The notes under the pieces were generated by a model, which did not search any database, was not told the origin of the DNA, and worked only from the letters and a program-made list of their open reading frames with translations. A DNA stretch of 64,000 bases from Nocardioides panaciterrulae (lineage in GTDB: Bacteria > Actinomycetota > Actinomycetes > Propionibacteriales > Nocardioidaceae), in the NCBI RefSeq assembly GCF_013409645.1, contig NZ_JACCBG010000001.1, positions 372,001-436,000 on the forward strand, in the 5' to 3' direction. The position numbers were made by a program, and so were the translations under genes. This document shows, in pieces, positions 56,255-64,000 of the stretch; position 1 is the stretch's first letter; the number at the start of each line of letters is the position of its first letter.

Positions 56255-57289
56255 ATGCCCATCGCCACCCCCGAGATCTACGCCCAGATGCTCGACGCGG
56301 CCAAGGAGAACGCCTTCGCGTTCCCGGCCATCAACGTGTCGTCGTCGCAGACGCTGAACGCCGCCCTGAAGGGCTTCGCGGACGCCGGCTCCGACGGGAT
56401 CATCCAGGTGTCCACCGGCGGCGCGGAGTACTTCTCCGGCCCGTCGGTGAAGAACATGGTGACCGGCTCGGTCGCCTTCGCCGCGTTCGCCGCCGAGGTC
56501 GCCAAGAACTACCCGGTCAACGTCGCGCTGCACACCGACCACTGCCCCCAGGGCAAGCTCGACGGCTTCGTGCGGCCGCTGCTCGACATCTCCGCCGACC
56601 GGGTGGCCCGCGGCGAGCTGCCGCTGTTCCAGTCCCACATGTGGGACGGGTCGGCGGTGCCGCTGGAGGAGAACCTGCAGATCGCCCAGGAGCTGCTCGA
56701 GAAGGCCGCCAAGGCCCGGATCATCCTCGAGATCGAGGTCGGCGTCGTCGGCGGCGAGGAGGACGGCGTCGTCGGCAAGATCGACGAGAAGCTCTACTCC
56801 ACCCCCGGTGACGCGATCGCCACGATCAAGGCGCTGGGCGCCGGCGAGAACGGCCGCTACCTGACCGCGCTGACCTTCGGCAACGTGCACGGCGTCTACA
56901 AGCCCGGCAACGTCAAGCTCCGCCCCGAGATCCTCCAGCACGCCCAGGAGGCGGTCGCCCGCGAGCTCGGGCTGGCCGAGGGGTCGCGCCCCTTCGACCT
57001 GGTCTTCCACGGCGGCTCCGGCTCCACGGCCGAGGAGATCGGCGCGGCGGTCGACTTCGGCGTGGTGAAGATGAACGTCGACACCGACACCCAGTACGCC
57101 TTCACCCGCCCGGTGGCCGCGCACATGTTCACCAACTACGACGGTGTGCTGAAGGTCGACGGCGAGGTCGGCAACAAGAAGGTCTACGACCCCCGCTCGT
57201 GGGGCAAGGCCGGGGAGGCCGGCATGGCCGCCCGCGTGGTCGAGGCCTGCGAGAACCTGCGCTCGGCGGGCAAGTCCCTCTCGGCCTGA
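56255..57289 (+). CDS. fbaA: Fructose-bisphosphate aldolase, class II
   Basis: 344 residues; ATG with GCAGGAG before it. Zinc-dependent cleavage of fructose-1,6-bisphosphate in glycolysis and gluconeogenesis. AFPAINVSSSQTLNAAL, LHTDHCPQ (zinc His pair), EIEVGVVGGEEDGV (Glu), GNVHGVY (His ligand), FHGGSGSTAEEI (phosphate loop) and NVDTDTQYAFT are all in order. Full length. Followed by a strong hairpin. Adjacent genes (DedA, DUF3151) mirror the mycobacterial fba neighbourhood. Confidence 0.98.
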   Translation: MPIATPEIYAQMLDAAKENAFAFPAINVSSSQTLNAALKGFADAGSDGIIQVSTGGAEYFSGPSVKNMVTGSVAFAAFAAEVAKNYPVNVALHTDHCPQGKLDGFVRPLLDISADRVARGELPLFQSHMWDGSAVPLEENLQIAQELLEKAAKARIILEIEVGVVGGEEDGVVGKIDEKLYSTPGDAIATIKALGAGENGRYLTALTFGNVHGVYKPGNVKLRPEILQHAQEAVARELGLAEGSRPFDLVFHGGSGSTAEEIGAAVDFGVVKMNVDTDTQYAFTRPVAAHMFTNYDGVLKVDGEVGNKKVYDPRSWGKAGEAGMAARVVEACENLRSAGKSLSA

Positions 57290-57322
57290 TCGGTCCCGGC
57301 AGGTCGTCCCAGTACCGTCCTT

Positions 57323-57350
57323 CGGCCCGGTCGCTGCGGCGACCGGGCCG
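57323..57350 (+). terminator. Terminator after fba
   Basis: Perfect 12-bp arms (57323-57334 and 57339-57350) with TGCG loop, 33 bases after the fba stop; faces the convergent DHA2 gene ending at 57395. Confidence 0.8.
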
Positions 57351-57394
57351 TACGGCGTCTCGGGGGAGCTGCCCGCGGGTCAGCTGCCCGCGGT

Positions 57395-58900
57395 TCAGCC
57401 GGCCTCGGGGACCGGCTGGGCCGAGGCCCGCTCGGTGGCCACGCCGAAGCCCGCGTGCTTGGGCCGCTCGAAGAACAGCACCGCGACCAGGCCGACCAGC
57501 AGCGCCAGCGGCGGCAGCAGCATCGAGGCGGCCATCGCGTCGTTGAACGGGCCGACGACCGCGGGCGGCAGCGCGCCGCCGCCGGCGCCCTCGCCACTGA
57601 ACGAGGGGAGGCCCTCGGCGGCCAGCCGCGAGTCCATCAGCACCGCGATCGCCGCCGAGCCCAGCACCGCGCCGACCTGGCGGGTGGCGTTGTAGATGCC
57701 CGCGCCGGCCCCGGCGAGCTGCATCGGCAGGTTGCGGGTGGCGGTGGCGCTGGTCGGCGCCCAGACCGCGGCGTTCCCGATGCCGAGCAGCACCATCGGC
57801 GGCACCAGCGCCCAGATGGTGAGGTCGGGCTGCATCGCCCAGGACAGCCACAGCAGCGAGACGATGATGCAGCCGAAGCCGAGCCCGGTGAGGTTGCGCG
57901 GATGCACCCGGTCGGTCAGCCGGCCCACCGGACGGGCCAGCAGGATCGTCATCACCGCCATCGGCACCAGCAGCAGCGCCGAGCGGGTCGGGCTGAGCCC
58001 GCGCACCACCTGGGCCCAGATCATGATCGGGATCGCCATCGCGGTGATCGCGAAGCCCATCGCGCTGATCGCGACGTTGGCGAGCGAGAAGTTGCGGTCC
58101 CCGAACAGCTGCAGCGGCACCAGCGGCTCCGCGCGGTTGTGGGCCTGCCACCACACGAACGCCGCGAGCAGGGCCAGCCCGGCGACGATCAGGGTCCAGA
58201 TCGTGGCGCTCCAGTGGTACTGGTGGCCCTCCTGGATGCCGAAGACCAGCAGGAACATCCCGACGCCGCTGAGCGCCACCCCCAGCCAGTCGAAGCGGTG
58301 GCTGTGGGTCTCCAGGGTCGGCACCAGCCGCCAGGCCAGCACGAAGCCGATCAGCCCGACCGGGACGTTGATGAAGAAGATCCACTCCCAGCCCAGCCCG
58401 TCGACCAGCACGCCGCCGAGGATCGGGCCGACCAGCGTGGCGACGCCGGCCGTGGCGCCCCACAGCGCCATCGCCGAGCCGCGCCGCTGGGCGGGGAAGA
58501 TGCGGGTGATGATCGCCATCGTCTGCGGGGTCATCATCGACGCGCCCAGGCCCTGCACCACCCGCGCGACGACCAGCGCCACCACCGTCGTGGTCAGGCC
58601 GCACCACAGCGAGGCGAGCGTGAAGACGGTCAGCCCGACGAGGTAGAGCCGCTTGGGCCCGAACCGGTCGCCGAGCCGTCCGGTGATCAGCACCGGCACG
58701 GCGTAGGCGAGCAGGTAGGCGCTGGTGACCCAGACGACGGCGTTCACGTCGGCGTGCAGGTTCTCGATGATGGCCGGGGTCGCCACCGACACGATCGTGG
58801 AGTCGACCAGGATCATGAAGAAGCCGAGGCAGAGAGCGAACAGGGCCGGCCACGGATCCTTCTCGTGCGTGGCGGTAGCCGGGGCGGCGGCGTGGGTCAT
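57395..58900 (-). CDS. DHA2-type MFS multidrug exporter
   Basis: 501 residues, fourteen hydrophobic segments. ILVDSTIVSVATPAI (helix 1), WVTSAYLLAYAVP, GRLGDRFGPKRLYL (loop A motif), GLGASMMTPQTMAIITRIFP and GWEWIFFINVPVG are hallmark pieces of EmrB/QacA exporters. Start ATG 58898-58900; only 36 bases separate it from the divergent DUF3151 start. Exports drugs or hydrophobic metabolites with protons; the substrate is unknown. Confidence 0.93.
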   Translation of the reverse strand: MTHAAAPATATHEKDPWPALFALCLGFFMILVDSTIVSVATPAIIENLHADVNAVVWVTSAYLLAYAVPVLITGRLGDRFGPKRLYLVGLTVFTLASLWCGLTTTVVALVVARVVQGLGASMMTPQTMAIITRIFPAQRRGSAMALWGATAGVATLVGPILGGVLVDGLGWEWIFFINVPVGLIGFVLAWRLVPTLETHSHRFDWLGVALSGVGMFLLVFGIQEGHQYHWSATIWTLIVAGLALLAAFVWWQAHNRAEPLVPLQLFGDRNFSLANVAISAMGFAITAMAIPIMIWAQVVRGLSPTRSALLLVPMAVMTILLARPVGRLTDRVHPRNLTGLGFGCIIVSLLWLSWAMQPDLTIWALVPPMVLLGIGNAAVWAPTSATATRNLPMQLAGAGAGIYNATRQVGAVLGSAAIAVLMDSRLAAEGLPSFSGEGAGGGALPPAVVGPFNDAMAASMLLPPLALLVGLVAVLFFERPKHAGFGVATERASAQPVPEAG

Positions 58901-58936
58901 GGTCGTAGTCAACACCGCAGCGTGGACAATGCAGGC

Positions 58937-59350
58937 ATGCCCCACGTCGACCTGATGGCCGGACCCCCGCCCACCCACCTGCCCGAGGACCCGGCCGCGG
59001 CCGAGCTGGCCGCCGGCGAGGCCCCGGCCTCCGTCGTACGCCGGCACCCGGCCTCGCCGTACGCCTGGGCCGCGATGGCCGCGCAGGCCCGCGACCAGGG
59101 CGCCGACGACGTGAGCGTCTACGCCTACTCCCGGGTCGGCTACCACCGCAGCCTGGACCTGCTGCGGCGCAACGGCTGGAAGGGCCACGGCCCGGTGCCG
59201 TGGTCGCACGAGCCCAACCGCGGGTTCCTGCGCAGCCTGGCGCTGCTCGCGCTCTCGGCCCGCGCCATCGGCGAGACCCAGGAGTGGGAGCGGTGCTCGG
59301 AGTTCCTTCGCGACTCCAGCCCGGAGGCGTACGACGCGCTGCTCGCCTGA
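58937..59350 (+). CDS. DUF3151 protein
   Basis: 137 residues, no membrane segment. DLMAGPPPTHLPEDPAAAELAAGE and SYAWAAMAA-like ASPYAWAAMAAQARDQG, then YAYSRVGYHRSLDLLRRNGWKG and WEHEPNRGFLRSL-like WSHEPNRGFLRSLALL are the conserved segments of this actinobacterial family. In mycobacteria the equivalent gene sits near fba and purA. Function unknown. Its stop lies in a short 10-bp tandem repeat (CGCCTGAGGT, three copies to 59373). Confidence 0.85.
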   Translation: MPHVDLMAGPPPTHLPEDPAAAELAAGEAPASVVRRHPASPYAWAAMAAQARDQGADDVSVYAYSRVGYHRSLDLLRRNGWKGHGPVPWSHEPNRGFLRSLALLALSARAIGETQEWERCSEFLRDSSPEAYDALLA

Positions 59351-59436
59351 GGTCGCCTGAGGTCGCCTGAGGTCGCCGCCGGCCCGGGGCCCCGAGCCTC
59401 GGGGCCGGCGCTCCTTGCGCCCCGGCCGGCGGACGG

Positions 59437-61173
59437 TTAGGGAGCGAGCAGGGAGCGCACCTTGTCGGCGCCCAGCGCCACGATCAGCGTGGGCAGCCGC
59501 GGGCCGCGGTCGGCGTCGACGAGCAGGTTGTAGAGCAGCTTGAAGAACGCCTTCTGGTCGGCCTTGACCTCCTCGGTCGGGTCGGCGTCCAGCGGCAGCC
59601 CGTGGGCGAGCTTCGGCACGCCGTAGACCAGCGTGGTCACCGGCGCGATGTCGAGCTCGGCCGGCAGCCCGTCCAGCAGCAGCCCGAGCCACCGGCGCTC
59701 CTGCTCGCCGAGCGCGCCGAGCCGCTCCAGGTCGGGCTTCTCGCGCACGGTGGTGCGCTGGTCGGCGGGCACGAAGTCGCCCATCCACGCCATCGCCCGG
59801 GTCAGTCGCGGCTCGAGCAGGGCGACGTCGTCGTGCGCGTAACCCACGTGAGCGATGGTGCGGCTGATCAGGTCCGCGCTGCCGGCGGTCACGTCGGCGA
59901 CCGAGGAGAGCACCCGGAACGGCACCACGACCTGCGGCGTCGGCAGGGTCCCGGCGCTGCTCGTGGTCGAGGCGCGCTCGAACGCCAGCACCTGGGCGTC
60001 CCGCTTCTCCGGGTCCGCGGCCTTGCGGCCCAGCGCGTCCCACTCGTCGTAGAGCCGGACCACCTCGGGGCCGAAGTCGACGTTGAAGGCCTGCTTGGGC
60101 TGGCGCCGGACGTAGAGCCAGCGCAGGATCGGCGCCTCGAGGATCCGCAGCGCGTCGGCCGCGGTCGGCACCCGGCCGCGGGAGGAGGACATCTTCACCT
60201 GGCCGCCGGCCCCCACGAACGAGTAGCCGACGAACGACGGCGCCCGGCCCCCGTAGATCTCCTTCACCACTTCCTTGCCCACGGTGTAGGACGAGCCGGG
60301 GGTGGCGTGGTCGACGCCGCCCGGCTCGAAGTCCACGCCCTCGACGGCCCAGCGCATCGGCCAGTCGACCTTCCAGACCAGCTTGCCCTCGTGCTGGGTC
60401 GCGAGGTTGGTGACGCCCTCGAACCCGCAGGCGGTGCAGGTGTAGCCCAGGTCGGTCGAGTCGTCGTCGTACGACGTGACCGTGGTCGTGTCGCGGCCGC
60501 ACCGGCGGCAGTAGGGCTTGTAGGGGAACCGGGACAGGTCGCCGGCGGTCGCCTCCTCGCCGTCCTCGTCGGCGACGGAGTCCTCGAGCGCCTGCGCCTC
60601 CTGCTCGCTCTCGGCGACGGGCGCGGTCTTCTTCGTGCGGTAGGCCGCGAGCACCCGCTCGATGTCGTCGCGGCGGCGTACGGCGGTGAGGACCTGCTCG
60701 ACGTAGGCGCCGGCGCGGTACTGCTCGGTCTGGGAGACCTCCTCCATCTCCACGCCGAGCTCGGCGAGGGAGGCGCGCAGCGGGGCCTTGAAGTGCTCGG
60801 CCCAGGAGTCGTGGCAGTCCCAGGGGTCCGGCACCGCGGACAGCGGCCGGCCGATGTGCTCGCTCCACGACGGGTCGACGCCCGCCGGCACCTTGCGGAA
60901 CCGGTCGTAGTCGTCCCAGCTGTGCAGGTGCCGGCAGCGGATGCCGCGGCGCTTGATCTCCTCGGCGACGAAGTGCACGGTGAGGAACTCGCGCAGGTTG
61001 CCCAGGTGGACCGGTCCCGACGGGCTGGCCCCGGACGCGCAGGTGATCAGCCGGCCCTCGTCGGTGCCGGCCTTCTCGTCGGCCTGCCGGGCGTGACGGA
61101 TCGCGTCGTCCGCCGCGCGGGTCACCCAGTCGGTGGGCTGGTCGGTGGGCTGGCCGGTTGCGCCGCGTGCCAT
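59437..61173 (-). CDS. lysS: Lysyl-tRNA synthetase, class I
   Basis: 578 residues. Charges tRNA-Lys by the class I fold, structurally unrelated to the more common class II enzyme. The HIGH-type motif is ASGASPSGPVHLGNLREF near 53 and the KMSKS-type motif is KMSSSRGRV near 326. A zinc ribbon is present with CRRCGRD and CTACGFEG. The C-terminal helical domain is complete. Class I LysRS occurs in archaea and scattered bacteria including some actinobacteria, often beside a class II enzyme; whether one exists here is outside the window. ATG or GTG starts give the same N-terminus MARGATGQ. Confidence 0.96.
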   Translation of the reverse strand: MARGATGQPTDQPTDWVTRAADDAIRHARQADEKAGTDEGRLITCASGASPSGPVHLGNLREFLTVHFVAEEIKRRGIRCRHLHSWDDYDRFRKVPAGVDPSWSEHIGRPLSAVPDPWDCHDSWAEHFKAPLRASLAELGVEMEEVSQTEQYRAGAYVEQVLTAVRRRDDIERVLAAYRTKKTAPVAESEQEAQALEDSVADEDGEEATAGDLSRFPYKPYCRRCGRDTTTVTSYDDDSTDLGYTCTACGFEGVTNLATQHEGKLVWKVDWPMRWAVEGVDFEPGGVDHATPGSSYTVGKEVVKEIYGGRAPSFVGYSFVGAGGQVKMSSSRGRVPTAADALRILEAPILRWLYVRRQPKQAFNVDFGPEVVRLYDEWDALGRKAADPEKRDAQVLAFERASTTSSAGTLPTPQVVVPFRVLSSVADVTAGSADLISRTIAHVGYAHDDVALLEPRLTRAMAWMGDFVPADQRTTVREKPDLERLGALGEQERRWLGLLLDGLPAELDIAPVTTLVYGVPKLAHGLPLDADPTEEVKADQKAFFKLLYNLLVDADRGPRLPTLIVALGADKVRSLLAP

Positions 61174-61277
61174 GCGCTGCTCGCTCCTGCTCGGTGGGTT
61201 CGTGCCGTGCGGCGAACGCTACCGGAGCGGGTGGGCGCGATCGAAGGCGATGAGGCGGGCTCGGGGCCCGGAGTGGT

Positions 61278-61324
61278 GGAAGGGCGCCGGACCCGTCCCC
61301 TGCGGCGTTTCCGGCGCCCCTTCC
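61278..61324. other. Large stem-loop in lysS upstream region
   Basis: Arms 61278-61291 and 61310-61324 pair over 14 bases with one bulged base, 18-base loop. It lies in the 307-base divergent gap (61174-61480) between lysS and the HTH regulator, about 105 bases ahead of lysS. No other gene or clear promoter was seen in this gap. Could be a leader structure of the lysS message. Confidence 0.4.
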
Positions 61325-61480
61325 TGCGTCGCTGCTCGACCGCATCCCCCGATGTGGGTCGTGCCGCTGCACGGCTTCTCCCCGAGAGGAGATGCGTGCG
61401 TGCTGACGCGTCCGAGCATCTTCGCACTGACACTTCCCTGCCATGTGGTCATCGGCTGTCGATGGCACTAACCTGCCAGC

Positions 61481-62473
61481 ATGCCGCGTCGTCAGCCGTC
61501 CAGCGTCATGACCGCCCTGGGCTTCCCCCCGGCGGTGGACCGGCTCTACGAGCGGGTGCGCAAGCAGTCCGGCCGGGAGCTGGTGTCGGTCGCGCAGGCG
61601 CTGCTGCGCACCCCCGACGAGCTGGTGGCCGAGCTCGCCCCGCTGATGGACGCCGAGGTGGTCCGGCTGGAGGACTCCCGGGTCTTCGTCGAGGGCCCGG
61701 CGGCCGCGGTCGCCCGGCTGGTGACCGCGCAGGCGGAGGAGGCGGCCCGGGCCCGCCGTCGGCTCGACGCGCTCTCGGCGGCGATCCCGTTCCTCACCGC
61801 GGGGTCGGTCAAGCCAGAGCCGGGGGAGGTGCACGGCGTCGAGTCGATCGACGGCGAGATCAGCACCGGCGGGCAGCCGGTGGAGCTGATCGCGGCCCTG
61901 ATCGCGCAGAGCAAGGGGGACCTGCGGTGGTTGCGCCCCGACCAGTGGCGGATCCCGCGGGAGGACGCGATGATCGAGGTGATCCGGGAGCTGATCGCCT
62001 CGGGACGCCGGTCCCGGGCCATCTACCCGGTGCGGGCGCTGCAGGACGCGCCGGAGACGCTGCGGGCACGGGCCGAGGTGGGCGAGCAGATCCGGGTGCT
62101 GCCCGAGCTCCCCACCCGGATGTTCATCATCGGCAGCACCCACGCGGTGCTTCCCGAGCCGCTCGGCTTCACCGACGAGCCCCGGACGCTGGTGCGCCAG
62201 CAGGGCCTGGTCGAGGCGCTGACCCTCTGGTTCGAGCTGATGTGGGAGCGCGCGGCCCCGGTGCCCTCGCTCGACCGCGGCGAGGCGCGCCCGGACATGC
62301 GGCGGTTCCTGCTCCAGCAGCTGGCCTCGGGCGCGCAGGACGAGCAGGTGGCGCGCACCCTCGGGATCAGCCTGCGGACGGTGCGCCGCCGGATCGCCGA
62401 CGTGCTGACCGAGGTCGGCGCGGACACCCGGTTCCAGGCCGGGGTGGAGGCGGCCCGGCGGGGATGGTTGTAG
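61481..62473 (+). CDS. HTH regulator with LuxR-type C-terminus
   Basis: 330 residues. The C-terminal helix-turn-helix (about residues 270-325) reads RRFLLQQLASGAQDEQVARTLGISLRTVRRRI, a LuxR/sigma-4-like recognition helix. The N-terminal 60 residues resemble the TrmB-like winged helix (LYERVRKQSGRELVSVAQAL), and the middle (about 130-255) a phospholipase-D-like TrmB sensor domain (MIEVIRELIASGRRSRAIYP). This combination is common in Streptomyces and relatives. Ligand unknown. Confidence 0.85.
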   Translation: MPRRQPSSVMTALGFPPAVDRLYERVRKQSGRELVSVAQALLRTPDELVAELAPLMDAEVVRLEDSRVFVEGPAAAVARLVTAQAEEAARARRRLDALSAAIPFLTAGSVKPEPGEVHGVESIDGEISTGGQPVELIAALIAQSKGDLRWLRPDQWRIPREDAMIEVIRELIASGRRSRAIYPVRALQDAPETLRARAEVGEQIRVLPELPTRMFIIGSTHAVLPEPLGFTDEPRTLVRQQGLVEALTLWFELMWERAAPVPSLDRGEARPDMRRFLLQQLASGAQDEQVARTLGISLRTVRRRIADVLTEVGADTRFQAGVEAARRGWL

Positions 62474-62518
62474 CGGGCGACGCCGAGGGGCTTCGAGCCG
62501 CGCGCTGACGCCGGCTGC

Positions 62519-63445
62519 TCAGTCAGCGACCGGGGTCGGGAGGACCAGGCTGTAGGCGCCGGCCTCCACGTGCCAGGCGCGCTGCCGCTCCGGGCCATAG
62601 ATCTCGCCGTCGGCGCTGCACCAGAACGACTCGCCGGAGATCGAGACGGACCCGCCGCGCAGGTAGTCGACCTCCTCCTGGAGGTGATGCGTGCCCCGGC
62701 CCAGGGTTGCGGCGTACTTCAACCGCTGCCGAGGGCTGACCGACCGGGAGATCATCACGTCGACCTTGCCGTCCTCGGGGTCGGCCAGGGGCGTGAGCCG
62801 GGTGCCGCCGCCGACCGACGACCCGTTGCCGACCGCCACCATGAGGACCGGCTGGTCGAAGTCGTTGACGATCTCACCGTCGACCTCGACCCGCAGTCGC
62901 AGCACAGGCGGATTCCACGCGGTCATCGCGGCGCCGATCGGGTAGCCGAGCTTGCCGAGGTTGACCTTGCCCACCCCGATCGAGCCGAGGCGCTCCTTCC
63001 AGCGGGCTCCGCGCCGGCTGGCGTTCGCACCGGCGCCCACGTGGACGCTGTTGACGACCACCTCGCCGACCTCGTCGACCACGAGGTCCATCGGCGTCGG
63101 CTCGCCCGTGACCACCACGCGGGCCGCCTCCTCGATGTCGAGGGGGATGTCGACGCCGCGGGCGAAGTCGTTGCCGGTGCCGAGCGGCAGCAGGCCGATG
63201 ACCGCGCCCTCGAGCTCGTGGCGCCGGTGCAGGGCGGCGATGACGGCGTGCAGGCTGCCGTCCCCGCCGGCCACGACGATGCGCCGGGACGCGGCCCGGT
63301 GCAGGACGCCGTCCAGCTCCCCGGGGTCACCGGTGGCCTGCACCTCGACCGAGGCCCGCTCGCGCAGGACGGCCAGGGCGCGCTCGAGCGACTCCTCGTC
63401 GGCGGTGCCGGCGTCGCTGTTGGTGATCACGAGAAGCGGGTCCAC
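62519..63445 (-). CDS. Diacylglycerol kinase-family lipid kinase
   Basis: 308 residues, GTG start. Catalytic domain DAGK_cat: [30 protein letters not shown] near 60 (ATP-binding GGDG) and [14 protein letters not shown] near 86 are the two signature blocks. The C-terminal accessory domain carries [15 protein letters not shown] and DGEIYG pieces. Probably phosphorylates a lipid such as diacylglycerol or a sphingoid base at the membrane. Divergent from purA. Confidence 0.93.
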   Translation of the reverse strand: MDPLLVITNSDAGTADEESLERALAVLRERASVEVQATGDPGELDGVLHRAASRRIVVAGGDGSLHAVIAALHRRHELEGAVIGLLPLGTGNDFARGVDIPLDIEEAARVVVTGEPTPMDLVVDEVGEVVVNSVHVGAGANASRRGARWKERLGSIGVGKVNLGKLGYPIGAAMTAWNPPVLRLRVEVDGEIVNDFDQPVLMVAVGNGSSVGGGTRLTPLADPEDGKVDVMISRSVSPRQRLKYAATLGRGTHHLQEEVDYLRGGSVSISGESFWCSADGEIYGPERQRAWHVEAGAYSLVLPTPVAD

Positions 63446-63478
63446 CCGGCGGACCCTATCCGAGGACCGGTCGGCTCA

Positions 63479-63550
63479 GCAGGGGCTCCGGACCCCCTGC
63501 GGTATCGTGGGGCCGCAAGAGCCCCGGTGCGCTGTTGCCGGGGCTTCTTG
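63479..63550 (+). other. Two hairpins and candidate -10 ahead of purA
   Basis: First hairpin GCAGGGG/CCCCTGC (63479-63500), then TATCGT (63503-63508) as a possible -10, then a second stem 63516-63527/63538-63550 followed by TGTTTCC. Together these look like a promoter plus a structured or attenuating 5' leader of purA, or alternatively a small RNA with its terminator. Confidence 0.35.
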
Positions 63551-63570
63551 TGTTTCCACGATCGACTCGT

Positions 63571-63593
63571 GGTCTCGACAGGCTCGACCACCG
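63571..63593. repeat. 23-bp dispersed repeat upstream of purA
   Basis: Identical to 7727-7749 inside hutH. Intergenic here, 44 bases before purA. Confidence 0.85.
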
Positions 63594-63637
63594 AACGAAG
63601 CACGGGCGGCGCCGGCAGCCGCCCGGAGGAGGCAGCG

Positions 63638-64000
<363 letters not shown>

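Noticed and set aside
57395..62143. 1582-residue minus-strand frame joining exporter and lysS region
   Set aside because: Only 57395-58900 encodes the DHA2 exporter; the rest is antisense to the DUF3151 gene and out of frame with lysS.

Overview
The window is high-GC actinobacterial chromosome (GTG starts common, frequent GTGA/ATGA overlaps, SD and leaderless starts side by side). Gene content and dispersed repeats best fit Nocardioides or a close relative in Nocardioidaceae. It is core chromosome with accessory catabolic clusters. No rRNA, tRNA, CRISPR array, transposase, integrase or prophage gene was seen. From memory, the set dnaK-grpE-dnaJ-hspR, clpB, pyrE, a SpoU-type methyltransferase, DedA, fba, a DUF3151 gene and purA also clusters around Rv0350-Rv0384 in Mycobacterium tuberculosis, so part of the window is old conserved synteny.

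Layout. 1-6.1 kb (minus strand): truncated secreted amidohydrolase-like protein, IclR regulator, small coiled-coil membrane protein, MFS transporter and a secreted choice-of-anchor-P-like protein. 6.35-18.8 kb: histidine utilisation in two plus-strand operons, hutH-hutU (with an MHS-type transporter behind) and an M20 amidohydrolase-hutF-hutI operon. Between them, on the minus strand, are a 46-aa membrane protein, two CitE-like CoA-ester lyases, a DUF1992 protein and a nitroreductase. hutG is absent; the M20 enzyme probably does its job. 19.1-31.4 kb: large LuxR-type ATPase regulator, two P450s (one followed by a sulfotransferase-like gene), two DMT transporters, an MFS exporter, a possible cupredoxin-like secreted protein and a divergent MarR/EamA pair. 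32.7-41.8 kb: HspR heat-shock regulon (dnaK-grpE-dnaJ-hspR, and clpB) with HAIR-like operators before both dnaK and clpB. Between them lie a lytic transglycosylase and a Cys-rich/pentapeptide protein. 43-44.7 kb: PLP aminotransferase and pyrE. 44.7-53 kb: a compact catabolic island comprising a LacI regulator, three-gene TRAP transporter, phosphotriesterase-family hydrolase, shikimate/quinate dehydrogenase, type II dehydroquinase and a QsuB-like dehydroshikimate dehydratase. Together these predict import of a quinate/shikimate-type compound and conversion to protocatechuate. 53-64 kb: housekeeping genes (DedA, RNA methyltransferase, sigma factor plus membrane partner, fba, DHA2 exporter, DUF3151, class I lysyl-tRNA synthetase, HTH regulator, diacylglycerol-kinase-like protein, start of purA).

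The most unusual features are repeats inserted in frame inside genes. A 79-bp palindromic element in hutF has an intergenic copy at 4.6 kb. A 23-bp element in hutH has an identical copy upstream of purA. Two convergent intergenic regions carry tandem arrays (six 31-33-bp dyad units; five exact 22-bp units). The TRAP/PTE/shikimate island is the best candidate for an incompletely described pathway.
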